NCBI GenBank assembly: GCA_945273735.1
Contig: CALYPJ010000004.1
Location: 17,986 to 81,985, forward strand
Source: an uncultured Lactobacillaceae bacterium
GTDB taxonomy: Bacteria; Bacillota; Bacilli; Lactobacillales; Lactobacillaceae
Length of the DNA stretch: 64,000 bases
Direction of reading: 5' to 3'
In this document: positions 9,259 through 18,633 of the stretch, one piece after another
Layout: every line of letters starts with the position of its first letter
Position numbering within the stretch: the first letter of the stretch is position 1
Notes under the pieces: generated by a model
What the model was told of the DNA's origin: nothing
Databases searched by the model: none
Seen by the model: only the letters and a program-made list of their open reading frames with translations
Program-made: the position numbers and the translations under genes

Positions 9259-10244
9259 TAATTTAATTCCTTACTTTGATTTGATTCTGGCATCTTAGAT
9301 TGTTCATTTGATGTTAAATTACTTGTAACTGAATTATTTTGCGAATTTGGTGACACAAAGTTCGAATTTTCAGAATTAACCATAAATCCGGGATCGCCAG
9401 ATTGTATTTCTGGTGTATCAGAAAAGTTTTTGACATTATGATTTAATTGCGATTCAACTGATTCATTTTTATTGTTCATTTGATAATCATTAATTTTATT
9501 ATAATCAGTTGAATTATTAATATTTTCAGTAGTTTCTGCTACTGAAGACGCAGAATTAATTTGAGCTTGTTCATTAAAATTATTCATTGAGTGTATTGAA
9601 TCAGAATTATCAGTAGTAGAATCAGCTAAATTTCCTTGATTTACATCTAATTTTAAATCAGGGTTTTCTTGCAATAAAGATTTAGTTACATCATCATAAG
9701 CGTCTGAAGATTTATAATGTTTGAAGCTTGCTAAATCATTAGAAAAATGAGATTCTAATAAATCTATCCAATCTTGATCATTAGCTGCATTTAACTGTCC
9801 CTGAAGAGTTTTTAATAATTGTTGGTGAAACTTCTTTAATCCATCTTCAATTGCTTGACCTTTTTGTAATAACTCATGTTTTCGACCTATAGCTTCATCT
9901 TGAATTTGATTAGCTTTATCAGTTGCCGCCTTAAGAATTTTTTTGGAATCATTCTCAGCATCGTAAATAATCCGATCTCGCTCCTTTTCAGCATCCTTTT
10001 TAACTTGATCCGCAGTTTGTTGAGCAATTAAGATTGATTTATTTAATGCATCTTGCAATCCAGAAAAATATTTTACTTTTTCCTGAGCAGCCGCTAATTG
10101 ATTTTTCAAGGCGGCGTTATCATCTAAAGTTCGTGCATAATTATCATTAATCTCATCTAAAAAATCATTCACTTCATTTTCATTAAATCCTCTTAGACTT
10201 CGACTAAAATCTTTATTTGCAATATCTTCAGGTGTAAGTGCCAT
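9258..10244 (-). CDS. divIVA: Cell-division initiation protein DivIVA, with long low-complexity tail
   Basis: Pole- and septum-targeting coiled-coil scaffold. The N-terminal membrane-binding domain (PEDIANKDFSRSLRGFNENEVNDFLD) is followed by a long heptad-rich coiled coil (to about residue 150). From about residue 200 to 328 the protein becomes a Ser/Asn/Gln/Glu-rich, apparently disordered tail, which makes it much longer than the roughly 160-residue Bacillus protein; long tails are known in other lactic acid bacteria. It follows ylmH by 15 bp with an AGG-rich ribosome binding site. Confidence 0.93.
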   Translation of the reverse strand: MALTPEDIANKDFSRSLRGFNENEVNDFLDEINDNYARTLDDNAALKNQLAAAQEKVKYFSGLQDALNKSILIAQQTADQVKKDAEKERDRIIYDAENDSKKILKAATDKANQIQDEAIGRKHELLQKGQAIEDGLKKFHQQLLKTLQGQLNAANDQDWIDLLESHFSNDLASFKHYKSSDAYDDVTKSLLQENPDLKLDVNQGNLADSTTDNSDSIHSMNNFNEQAQINSASSVAETTENINNSTDYNKINDYQMNNKNESVESQLNHNVKNFSDTPEIQSGDPGFMVNSENSNFVSPNSQNNSVTSNLTSNEQSKMPESNQSKELN

Positions 10245-10259
10245 TTCATAACCTCCAGG

Positions 10260-11006
10260 CTATACTTTTTGATAAGCGATCAATATTTTACCTTTTTTTG
10301 ATCGACCAACAATTTTTTTCATTTTAATTTTAGCAAATCCTCGTACTGTTATTAAATCATTTTCCGTTAAAAGATATGTAGATTTATTAACTAACTTAAA
10401 GTTAACAAAAACCTGATTTTGAACAATTAAGTGTTGTACTTTATTGCGCGATAAGTTAATTGTTTTCGCTAAAAACGCATCTAACCTTAAAGAAGCAACT
10501 ACAATGTTTTTAAGTGATTCAGTAGATTTAGGTATAATTAATTGTCTAGGACTAATTATTTTAAAATTAAGAATATTTTGCCTAATTTTAAATGATTGAA
10601 TCAAAAAAAATTTAACAATCGACTTTTTGACAGCAATTTGAACTGAACTATCAGTTAATAAAATATCACCTATAACTTGCCTTTTTAAACCATTATGCAT
10701 TAAAGTACCTAAAACTTGGCGATGAGTTAGGGAATTAAATGCATTAATAGATGCTGCAACCCATACCAACTGGTAATCTTCCATAGATAATACATCTTTA
10801 TCATTTAAGGCTTTTACCAAAACAATTTTTCTTTCAGCTTGTGGATATCCTCCATAAAAAGATAAATCCACTTTTTGATGTTCATTTGACCATAACTGCT
10901 GTTCAAAAGGGTTCAAAAAATTGCTGACATAAATTTGTTTTTTTGAACAAACCCTCTGAACAGCATTTTTTATCTGATTGATTTCTATATTTGATTCAGT
11001 TGTCAA
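10260..11006 (-). CDS. ylmH: YlmH-family S4-domain RNA-binding protein
   Basis: A 248-residue protein with an N-terminal YlmH domain (FLNPFEQQLW, FYGGYPQAERKIV) and a C-terminal S4 RNA-binding domain (LDAFLAKTINLSRNKVQHLI..., about residues 172-235). Family members act in translation and rescue of stalled ribosomes and travel with the ftsZ-divIVA genes. It starts 4 bp after the YggT-family gene, in the order sepF-yggT-ylmH-divIVA typical of Firmicutes. Confidence 0.9.
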   Translation of the reverse strand: MTTESNIEINQIKNAVQRVCSKKQIYVSNFLNPFEQQLWSNEHQKVDLSFYGGYPQAERKIVLVKALNDKDVLSMEDYQLVWVAASINAFNSLTHRQVLGTLMHNGLKRQVIGDILLTDSSVQIAVKKSIVKFFLIQSFKIRQNILNFKIISPRQLIIPKSTESLKNIVVASLRLDAFLAKTINLSRNKVQHLIVQNQVFVNFKLVNKSTYLLTENDLITVRGFAKIKMKKIVGRSKKGKILIAYQKV

Positions 11007-11010
11007 TGAA

Positions 11011-11286
11011 TTAAATTCCCAACAAAATAAATCTAAAAATTACTCTAAACAACTCACAAAGTAATAAAACGATAACCGGAGAAAAATCAATTCCAAAAAC
11101 TGGGGGAATAAAACGACTTACGATATTTTCAAAAGGTTCAGTAATATGCCGCAAAATTTCCCCAAATCGAGAATTGTAGAGAGGAGGAATCCAAGATAAA
11201 AAAGCAGTAACAACAATTAATAACATATAAATGTAAATTAATCGATCACCAACTAAATAAATTACTTGTAAAATTTGATTTATCAA
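11011..11286 (-). CDS. ylmG: YggT-family membrane protein (YlmG)
   Basis: A 91-residue integral membrane protein with two hydrophobic segments (about 8-30 and 66-88) separated by the conserved stretch FLSWIPPLYNSRFGEILRHI and PFENIVSRFIPP. This is the YggT/YlmG family, found next to sepF in most Gram-positive bacteria and chloroplast relatives; the precise role is unsettled. It overlaps sepF by 4 bp. Confidence 0.9.
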   Translation of the reverse strand: MINQILQVIYLVGDRLIYIYMLLIVVTAFLSWIPPLYNSRFGEILRHITEPFENIVSRFIPPVFGIDFSPVIVLLLCELFRVIFRFILLGI

Positions 11287-11696
11287 ATATTTGACTCACT
11301 ATCATTAAAATTTGCTTCAACATCAAAATTATTAGGCGTACATAAATAAATTTGCGGACTAACTTTTTGAGTTGTTCCGTCCATCGCACAAGTAGCACCA
11401 CTCAAAAAATCAATAATTCGTTTAGCCTGTTCAGCTTCAATTCGTTCAAAATTAACAACTACTGCAAAATCACTCTTTAATTTATTAACGATTTCAGTAG
11501 CATCACTATAAATGCGAGGCTCAACTACTATAATTTTACTTTGATCCATATCCGTTTTTTTTGATCCTTTTTGTTTGCTCATTGGAATTACCTTATTTTC
11601 TGATTCATCTTCTTGGTAATTTTCAGTTTGCTCTTCTTCATATTCATCTTCATCAGAACCAAAAATATTTTTTAGGATGCTTTTATTAAATGCCAT
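11283..11696 (-). CDS. sepF: Cell division protein SepF
   Basis: FtsZ-bundling membrane anchor. The protein has an N-terminal amphipathic start, an acidic linker (EDEYEEEQTENYQEDESE), and a C-terminal SepF domain with VVNFERIEAEQAKRIIDFLSG (residues about 85-105) and FLCTPNN-like YLCTPNNFDV. The 137-residue length is normal. It lies 17 bp after ftsZ and overlaps yggT. Confidence 0.92.
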   Translation of the reverse strand: MAFNKSILKNIFGSDEDEYEEEQTENYQEDESENKVIPMSKQKGSKKTDMDQSKIIVVEPRIYSDATEIVNKLKSDFAVVVNFERIEAEQAKRIIDFLSGATCAMDGTTQKVSPQIYLCTPNNFDVEANFNDSESNI

Positions 11697-11713
11697 AATT
11701 GTTCCTCAAATTA

Positions 11714-12925
11714 TTATTTATTGTTTCTTCTTAAAAATGGTGGCACATCATCATCATCAACATCTTCATGACTTTCATCAGAATGATCATGATTACCATT
11801 AAATACTTCAAAATTTGAATTCATAAAAGAATTTTTTTGCGAATCACTACTTTTATCTTGCCTTTGAGTATCATTAGAAAGAACTTGATTATCACGCCAA
11901 TCAACTACTTTATTATTATCATTAGATTCAACTTTTTTACTTGAAACATTTGTTTTAGGACTTCCTGAGGAATCAATACCTGTAGCAATCAAAGTAACCT
12001 TAATTTTATCATCAAAATTATCATCAATAGATGCTCCAAAAATTACATTGACATCATTAGAAGCACGTTGAGCAACGGTATCAGCAGCAGCTTGGATATC
12101 AAAAATAGTTAAATTACTGCCACCAACTATATTTAGTAAAACTTGTTTAGCTCCAGTAATATCACTTTCTAAAAGGGGTGAAGCTACTGCAGCCTCAGTA
12201 GCTTCATCAATTGCATTATCACCACTACCTGTACCTATGCCAATTACTGCAGTACCTTGATTTTCCATTACAGTCCGTACATCATTTAGATCAAGATTCA
12301 CCAATCCAGTTTCAGTAATTGTATCAGTAATGCCTTCAACACCTTGACGTAAAACATCATCAGCAACTGAAAATGCTTCTTTTAATCCAGTTTTTTTATC
12401 CACTAAAGATAAAAGATTATCATTTGAAATTACAACTAGGGTATCAACATTTGATTTCATTGCAGCTATCCCAGTCATTGCAAACTGTGAACGCTTAGTC
12501 CCTTCGAATTTAAATGGACGTGTAACAACTCCAACCGTAAGAGCCCCTAAGTCTTTAGCAATTTTAGAAATTACTGGAGCGGCACCGGTTCCAGTGCCAC
12601 CACCCATTCCAGCAGTAACAAAAATCATATCTGCACCTTGTAAAGCATTTCTAATTTCTTCTTCACTTTCAAGAGCAGCTTTTTGACCAACTTCGGGATC
12701 TGAGCCAGCACCCAATCCATTAGTTAATTTTGGTCCTAATTGAATATGTTGATTAACTTTGGAAGAAGCTAAAGCCTGACGATCAGTATTAGCAACAAAA
12801 AACTCCACACCTTTAACGTTTTCTTCTACCATTCGATTAACCGCATTACCTCCGGCACCACCGACTCCGATTACTTTAATTTTAGCACCATCTTGCTTTT
12901 CGGTTACTTCCTGCTGATTATCCAT
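11714..12925 (-). CDS. ftsZ: Cell division protein FtsZ
   Basis: Tubulin-like GTPase that forms the division ring. The nucleotide-binding region has [13 protein letters not shown], the tubulin signature [14 protein letters not shown] (about residues 107-120), and the T7-loop region [12 protein letters not shown] low-complexity linker follows, ending in the conserved C-terminal peptide [10 protein letters not shown] that binds FtsA and SepF. Twelve bases separate it from ftsA. Confidence 0.97.
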   Translation of the reverse strand: MDNQQEVTEKQDGAKIKVIGVGGAGGNAVNRMVEENVKGVEFFVANTDRQALASSKVNQHIQLGPKLTNGLGAGSDPEVGQKAALESEEEIRNALQGADMIFVTAGMGGGTGTGAAPVISKIAKDLGALTVGVVTRPFKFEGTKRSQFAMTGIAAMKSNVDTLVVISNDNLLSLVDKKTGLKEAFSVADDVLRQGVEGITDTITETGLVNLDLNDVRTVMENQGTAVIGIGTGSGDNAIDEATEAAVASPLLESDITGAKQVLLNIVGGSNLTIFDIQAAADTVAQRASNDVNVIFGASIDDNFDDKIKVTLIATGIDSSGSPKTNVSSKKVESNDNNKVVDWRDNQVLSNDTQRQDKSSDSQKNSFMNSNFEVFNGNHDHSDESHEDVDDDDVPPFLRRNNK

Positions 12926-12937
12926 GATTCCTCCAAA

Positions 12938-14257
12938 TTATTCAAATAAATTATATATCCATTTTTTTAATGAAGACATAATACCTTTATTTTTTTTACT
13001 TTTAACTTTTATTTCAGCTTCCGAAGTTAAATCCCCTTCTGATTCAATTGCTTGTTCCGTCTGCCTTCCAGAAGGAGTGGCTTCATGAAAATTAAAATTT
13101 AATGTTTCTTCTAGCGTCTTTTGTACTTTAGAAATATGGAGTGTATGAATTATTAATCCATAAACTACAGTATAAATTTGATTTCTAACTCCAATTTGAT
13201 CAGGAACATAAATTGTAATTTGCTTTTCTAATAATTTACTAACCTGATCTTTAGTACCAGGGAGTGCTGAATTTCCACCAGTAATAATTATACCCCCTGG
13301 TAAATTAAACGCACTAGATGAAACTAAAATTTGTTTAACTTTATCAAAAATTTGTTCAAAACGTGCTCCAATGATTTCAGATAAATATTGATCACTAATT
13401 TCAATTTCTTTAACTCTATCTAAAGACTTAATAACAAAAGATTCTCCAGCTGGAATATCTTGTGATCTTAAACTTCCATAATCTATCTTAACAGTTTCAG
13501 CATCTTGGTTACTTATTTGCAAAACTTTTGAAATATCAGAAGTTACATTTTTTCCACCTTCAAAAATTGTGTCACTAACTTGCAAACAACCATTTTGAAA
13601 TACATTTACACTCGTTTCTCCACTACCAGCATCGATGAGAACTGTACCCATTTCTCTTTGAGCACCACTCAATGCAACAGCAGCTATTGCCACGGGATTT
13701 AATACAACATTCCTTACAGTAAATCCGGCACCTTTTATAGCTTTAATAATATTTTGAAAAATCGTTTTCGGAATTGAATAAGCCAAACATTTAATGCTCA
13801 ACGACATCCCCATCATTCCAAATGGATCATGAATTCCATCAAAATTATCTACAATAAATTCCTCACTAGAAAATCCAACAAAATCTCGATCCAATACTTG
13901 ATGTTTACCTAAAATTTGAGTTACTAAATTTCGTAAATCTTCTTCCGTGATCTCTCGAGGGTTATCTCCAAGTTTAAGTGATCCCTTTAATTCTTCAATT
14001 GTTAAATGTCCTGTAGGAATGCCTACAGTTACTTGATCCATAGGAATCTGACTTTTTTTATTCAAATCAGCTTGGGCAGCTTTAATATCGGTGATAGTTT
14101 GATCAATATCAACAATCATGCCTTTATTAACTCCTTTAGATTCCGCCACCCCAACCCCAACTACATTCATACTATTATTTGCAGCTTGAATTGCGATGAT
14201 TTTTATAAAGGCAGTTCCTATATCGATCCCAACAAATACTTGAGATTCATTATTCAA
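12938..14257 (-). CDS. ftsA: Cell division protein FtsA
   Basis: Actin-like ATPase that ties the Z ring to the membrane. It has GIDIGTAFIKIIA at the N-terminus, VLIDAGSGETSVNVF in the second phosphate loop, and GGIIITGGNSALPG. A C-terminal amphipathic membrane helix, MSSLKKWIYNLFE, is clear. Translation starts at TTG (14257): AGGAGG lies eight bases upstream and no better start is present. A 75-bp gap separates it from divIB and holds a GAAAAAGC/GCTTTTTC hairpin (14302-14329). Confidence 0.95.
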   Translation of the reverse strand: MNNESQVFVGIDIGTAFIKIIAIQAANNSMNVVGVGVAESKGVNKGMIVDIDQTITDIKAAQADLNKKSQIPMDQVTVGIPTGHLTIEELKGSLKLGDNPREITEEDLRNLVTQILGKHQVLDRDFVGFSSEEFIVDNFDGIHDPFGMMGMSLSIKCLAYSIPKTIFQNIIKAIKGAGFTVRNVVLNPVAIAAVALSGAQREMGTVLIDAGSGETSVNVFQNGCLQVSDTIFEGGKNVTSDISKVLQISNQDAETVKIDYGSLRSQDIPAGESFVIKSLDRVKEIEISDQYLSEIIGARFEQIFDKVKQILVSSSAFNLPGGIIITGGNSALPGTKDQVSKLLEKQITIYVPDQIGVRNQIYTVVYGLIIHTLHISKVQKTLEETLNFNFHEATPSGRQTEQAIESEGDLTSEAEIKVKSKKNKGIMSSLKKWIYNLFE

Positions 14258-14332
14258 ATACCCGGCCTCCTACGGATTATTCTAAACTCATTCTACCATA
14301 TGAAAAAGCATGGAAACGAAAGCTTTTTCAAT

Positions 14333-15058
14333 TCATTCTAATTTTCTAACAAAAGTTCCAACTTCTAAATCAATTAACAATTTTTCTTTATGATTTCTTG
14401 TAAAAAAAGAATAATTAGCAATTTTATTACTAATTGTTGTCAAATCCCCAATTACTTTGTTCCCATCATTCATATTTAAAGTAATTTGATTAGGATTAAT
14501 AGTTGAATGTGTTAACTTAATTTCAGAAATATTATTTTTTACCGAAGCTGGAATTTTCTGAAAAACAGTGGCAATTCGTTGAATTTCCTCCTTTGTTTTA
14601 AAATTATCAAAAATTGGACGATTTTGATAAATTTTCTTTTTTAATAGATGATCAACATTTCCATTTGTAAAAACTGATCGATAATATTTATTTTTTTGAA
14701 TATAGCCAATAATTTGAAATTCAGTTACTTTTATTTTCACCGAATTAAAATCATGCAATTCTAAACTTATTTGATTAATTTGAGGAATGTTTTTTTTTAT
14801 TTGTTTTTTAATTTTTTTTTGATTAAAAAATATTTGAAAAACGTTTTGGTTAACTTTTAATTTTGATGCATCAATAATTTCTTGAGCAGGAATTTCATCA
14901 TTACCATCTACATTAATTACTCTAATCAAATTCAAATGCAACAAAAAATAAACACATCCAACAATCCCTATGATATTTAATAATACCACGATTGCAGTTT
15001 TAAAAATATAGCTAGAACTTATTTTTCTAAAATAAAAATTATTTTCTACTGTCTTCAT
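14333..15058 (-). CDS. divIB: Cell division protein DivIB/FtsQ
   Basis: Bitopic divisome protein. One transmembrane segment (about residues 20-38) is followed by a POTRA domain (LIRVINVDGNDEIPAQEIIDAS..., about 43-115) and a beta domain. The C-terminus (EVGTFVRKLE) is short. The length of 241 residues is slightly below the lactobacillar norm. Its start overlaps the 3' end of murG by 20 bp, so translation is coupled. Confidence 0.9.
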   Translation of the reverse strand: MKTVENNFYFRKISSSYIFKTAIVVLLNIIGIVGCVYFLLHLNLIRVINVDGNDEIPAQEIIDASKLKVNQNVFQIFFNQKKIKKQIKKNIPQINQISLELHDFNSVKIKVTEFQIIGYIQKNKYYRSVFTNGNVDHLLKKKIYQNRPIFDNFKTKEEIQRIATVFQKIPASVKNNISEIKLTHSTINPNQITLNMNDGNKVIGDLTTISNKIANYSFFTRNHKEKLLIDLEVGTFVRKLE

Positions 15059-16142
15059 TAATTAGCTTCTTTAAAACTTCAATAAAATGATCTGTTGCAT
15101 GTCTCTGCCCTAATTTAAAAGCATTTTTCTTCATTATAGATAATTTTTTTGAATCAGAGATTAACTCATTAATTAATTTATATAATTTAGCCGCAGACAA
15201 CTGATCTTCTGGTAATAAAATAGCCGCATTAAGATTACTTAAAGTAGTTGCATTATAAGTTTGATGATCATGGGTTACATTAGGGCTTGGAATTAAGATT
15301 GCCGGCACACCTAAAGCAGTCAATTCTGCTATAGTTGTAGCTCCAGATCGACAAATCATCAAAGAAATTTGTGGCAATAAGTCCAACATGTGATCAATAT
15401 AAGGCTTAATTGTAACATTTTCTTTTTTTTGAAGCTTTTCAAAAAAATTTTTTTTTGCATCGTAGTAGCGTCTACCCGTTGCAAAAATTAAATTAAAGTT
15501 TTTAATTTTATAAGATTGGATCATTTGTTCAGTTGCCTCATTAATTTTTAAAGCCCCTAAAGATCCACCAAAAATCAAAACTTGAGGTAATTTAATATTG
15601 CCTTTACTAATTTCGACAGAATTTAATGAAGATTCATAAACTTCCTGAGATCTAGGATTCCCAGTAAATGCAATTTTTTTACTAGGAAAAAATTGAGCAG
15701 AGTTTTGATCAGAAATTGCTACGCAATCAACTTTTTTAGCAAGTATTCGATTGGCTAATCCGGGATAAGAATTAGGCTCAAAAATTAAAGTTTTAATTGT
15801 AAGACGTGAAGCTTCATAAAGAATAGGTGCTGAAACATAGCCTCCTGTCCCCACAACTATGTCAGGTTTAAATTTCTTAATTATTTTTTTTGCTTCAGGA
15901 ATTGTTTTCAAAAACTTACCTATAGCTTGAAAATTGCGCCAAGAAAACGAACGTCGTAATCCCTGAACTTTAATCGGGATAAAATCTATTTTAGATTCTT
16001 TCATCAAGCGTTTTTCTAATCCGCGATCACTGCCAATAAATAAAATTGCAACTTTCGGATCTTTCTCTCTTAACTTTCTAATAACAGAAAGAGCTGGGTA
16101 AATATGTCCTCCAGTTCCTCCTCCAGCAAACATTATTCTCAT
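15039..16142 (-). CDS. murG: UDP-N-acetylglucosamine transferase MurG
   Basis: Adds GlcNAc to lipid I to form lipid II on the cytoplasmic side of the membrane. The N-terminal glycine loop MFAGGGTGGHIYPALSVI, the TGGYVSAPI segment, the GGSLGALKINE loop and the C-terminal SGATTIAELTALGVPAILIPSP donor-binding motif are all intact. The 367-residue length is normal. It overlaps murD by 4 bp and divIB by 20 bp. Confidence 0.96.
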   Translation of the reverse strand: MRIMFAGGGTGGHIYPALSVIRKLREKDPKVAILFIGSDRGLEKRLMKESKIDFIPIKVQGLRRSFSWRNFQAIGKFLKTIPEAKKIIKKFKPDIVVGTGGYVSAPILYEASRLTIKTLIFEPNSYPGLANRILAKKVDCVAISDQNSAQFFPSKKIAFTGNPRSQEVYESSLNSVEISKGNIKLPQVLIFGGSLGALKINEATEQMIQSYKIKNFNLIFATGRRYYDAKKNFFEKLQKKENVTIKPYIDHMLDLLPQISLMICRSGATTIAELTALGVPAILIPSPNVTHDHQTYNATTLSNLNAAILLPEDQLSAAKLYKLINELISDSKKLSIMKKNAFKLGQRHATDHFIEVLKKLINEDSRK

Positions 16143-17467
16143 GGTTTTAATTTCCGATAAAGTTCTTTAAATTTTTTTCCTCTAGCTTCAAAACTTTTAA
16201 ATTGATCCCAACTCGCACTCGCTGGTGAAAACAAAATCGTATCTCCAGGCTTTGAACTTTTAAATGAGTCATTAAAAGCATCAGTTAAATTTTGATGACA
16301 AACAGTTTTTATTTTAACTGAATTAATTACTTTCCGTAATTGTTCCTGATTTTCACCAAATAACTCAACTAATTTTACATTTTTAAGAGCCAACCCTAAT
16401 TTTGGAAATTTATCACCCCGATCCATACCACCAGCAATTAAAATAACTGGCTTTTTCATACTTTTTAATGCTACAATTGTCGCCTCTTCATCAGTAGCTT
16501 TAGAATCATTGTAAAATTTTCGATTTGATTTTTCTCCAACATATTCTAAACGATGCTCAACACCTGGAAATGATTCAGCAACTTCAGAAATTATTTGATT
16601 AGAAACTCCTAATATTTTAGCAACTGTAGCTGCTGCTAAAATATTTTCTACATTATGTATTCCGGGAATCTTTATTAATGATGTCGGACAAATTTTTCTG
16701 CCTTGAGAATAAATTATCTTATTTTTTAAATAAACTAAAGAATTTGATTCATCTAAAGATAACCCAAATTTAATTATTTTAGACTTAGTTGATTTTATGT
16801 AAGAATCTAGGTCTTTTTGATCACCATTAATTATTAGATAATCATTAGAAGTTTGATTTGCAAATATCTTACTTTTAGCACTCAAATAATTTTTATATGT
16901 ATGATGATGTTCCAAATGATGAGGAAAAGTGTTATTAATTAAAGCTATTCTCGGATGAAATTCTTCAGTAAATTCTAATTGAAAACTTGAACATTCACAA
17001 ACTACATAATCATTTTTTTGCGCTTTTAATGATACTTCAGATAATGGAATTCCAATATTTCCAGCTTTATAAACACAATTTTTCGTAGATTTTTTTAGCA
17101 TTTCGGCAATTAAAGTCGTTACTGTCGTTTTTCCATTAGTACCAGTAACTCCTATTAAATGAGCTTTACAATACCATGAAGCAAACTCTAACTCAGTTAC
17201 CAGAGGAATTTTTAACTTCAACGCCATATTAATATATGGATTTTCTATAGGAATTCCTGGGCTTTTTATAATTAAATCAAAGTTCTCTTTCTCCATAGTT
17301 GTAATCTGGTCAAATTTATGTACTTCTGGATCATTAAATTGGTTAATTTGATCATCGTGAAAATAGATTTTTGCCTTTTGAACTTTTAGCAAATCAATAG
17401 CACTTTTACCGCTTAACCCTAATCCTAAAACTAAAACTTTTTTATTTATTAAATTATGCTTACTCAA
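16139..17467 (-). CDS. murD: UDP-N-acetylmuramoylalanine--D-glutamate ligase MurD
   Basis: Adds D-glutamate to UDP-MurNAc-L-Ala. It has the N-terminal KVLVLGLGLSGKSAID Rossmann motif, the Mur ligase P-loop GVTGTNGKTTVTTL (about residues 110-123), HLEHHHTYKNYLSAKSKIF, and NDSKATDEEATI. Translation begins at TTG (17467) with AAGGGA about six bases before. A 122-bp, very AT-rich gap separates it from mraY, the largest break inside the cluster. Confidence 0.96.
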   Translation of the reverse strand: MSKHNLINKKVLVLGLGLSGKSAIDLLKVQKAKIYFHDDQINQFNDPEVHKFDQITTMEKENFDLIIKSPGIPIENPYINMALKLKIPLVTELEFASWYCKAHLIGVTGTNGKTTVTTLIAEMLKKSTKNCVYKAGNIGIPLSEVSLKAQKNDYVVCECSSFQLEFTEEFHPRIALINNTFPHHLEHHHTYKNYLSAKSKIFANQTSNDYLIINGDQKDLDSYIKSTKSKIIKFGLSLDESNSLVYLKNKIIYSQGRKICPTSLIKIPGIHNVENILAAATVAKILGVSNQIISEVAESFPGVEHRLEYVGEKSNRKFYNDSKATDEEATIVALKSMKKPVILIAGGMDRGDKFPKLGLALKNVKLVELFGENQEQLRKVINSVKIKTVCHQNLTDAFNDSFKSSKPGDTILFSPASASWDQFKSFEARGKKFKELYRKLKP

Positions 17468-17589
17468 TTTTTTCCCTTAATAGCAATTTATATATTCCGT
17501 AAAATAAATAATATTATAAATTATATATTATTTTATATTGAATGAAATTAGCTCATTTATGATTTAAACTTAGTTAGTTTTTATCATAA

Positions 17590-18633
17590 TTAATTTGTAA
17601 TTAAAATTATTGAAGTCAAAATTGTCATAATCAATGTTATACCATAACTAACATAATTAATCTTGACCTCACTCCAACCAGATAACTCTAAATGGTGATG
17701 TAAAGGAGCCATTTTAAAGACTCTTTTTCCCGTAAAATGATGAACTCCAACTTGAATTATGTCAGATAAAGTTTCACCTACAAAAATTATACCTACAAAA
17801 AGTAAGGACCAAATAGCATTTAATTGAATTGATGCTGCTGCTAAAAAGGCCCCAACGGATAATGAACCCAAATCACCCATAAATATTTGTGCTGGCTTAA
17901 AATTAAACCACAAAAAAGCAGAAATAGCACCAAATAAAAGCGATCCAATTAAAATAACAGCCGTATTATTTCGTTTTATAGCTAAAACAATATAAAAAGA
18001 TAATACAATTAATGTTGTACCTGAAGCCAAACCATCGATACCGTCAGTTAAGTTAACTGCATTAGAAAAACCAACAATCCAAATTAAAGCAAAAAGAAAA
18101 ACTAATCCACTAATGATTAGTCCTTTACTATTTTTAAAGGGTTGTGTTGGGCTTAAGAACAAATAAATTAACCCAGCTAAAATTTGTAAAATAAATTTAT
18201 CACGCGCTCGTAATCCTAAGTTTTGATTTTTAGAAACTTTTTTATAATCATCAATAAAACCGATTAATCCAAAAGCAAGCAAAACAAAAGTCAAACTGAT
18301 AATTCCCCGAATTTGATCTAATTTTACTTGAGTAAACAAATAATATATTGTAAAAGAAATTCCTAGTAAAATTGGAACAAGAATAAATAACAATCCACCC
18401 ATGGTTGGAGTTCCAGTTTTACTTTCATGCCAAGTAGGGCCATCTTCTTTTATTTGTTGAACGTCTTTTTCTTTTTTTAAAAATTTAATAAAAAATGGAT
18501 AAATTAGCCAACAAATGGCCAATGAGGTACCAATTAAGATCATAGATAAAGGTATACGATCTATAATTAAGGTAAAAATTACAATATAACTTACAAAAAT
18601 AATTTTAAATAAAAAGTTTTCTTTAATTTTCAT
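17590..18633 (-). CDS. mraY: Phospho-N-acetylmuramoyl-pentapeptide transferase MraY
   Basis: Polytopic enzyme (about ten membrane segments) that makes lipid I from UDP-MurNAc-pentapeptide and undecaprenyl phosphate. The catalytic aspartates are in GFIDDYKK and NLTDGIDGLASG; HHHLELSGW near the C-terminus is the third signature. The cytoplasmic loop GPTWHESKTGTPTMGG is also intact. It overlaps the upstream penicillin-binding protein gene by 11 bp. Confidence 0.96.
   Translation of the reverse strand: MKIKENFLFKIIFVSYIVIFTLIIDRIPLSMILIGTSLAICWLIYPFFIKFLKKEKDVQQIKEDGPTWHESKTGTPTMGGLLFILVPILLGISFTIYYLFTQVKLDQIRGIISLTFVLLAFGLIGFIDDYKKVSKNQNLGLRARDKFILQILAGLIYLFLSPTQPFKNSKGLIISGLVFLFALIWIVGFSNAVNLTDGIDGLASGTTLIVLSFYIVLAIKRNNTAVILIGSLLFGAISAFLWFNFKPAQIFMGDLGSLSVGAFLAAASIQLNAIWSLLFVGIIFVGETLSDIIQVGVHHFTGKRVFKMAPLHHHLELSGWSEVKINYVSYGITLIMTILTSIILITN

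Noticed and set aside
14302..14329. Hairpin between divIB and ftsA as a transcription terminator
   Set aside because: The GAAAAAGC/GCTTTTTC stem is short and A/T rich, no T-run follows outside the stem, and termination here would separate ftsA and ftsZ from the cluster; it may be chance or a processing site.
14006..14341. 111-codon plus-strand frame opposite ftsA
   Set aside because: It is antisense to conserved FtsA coding sequence, has no ribosome binding site and encodes no recognisable motif.
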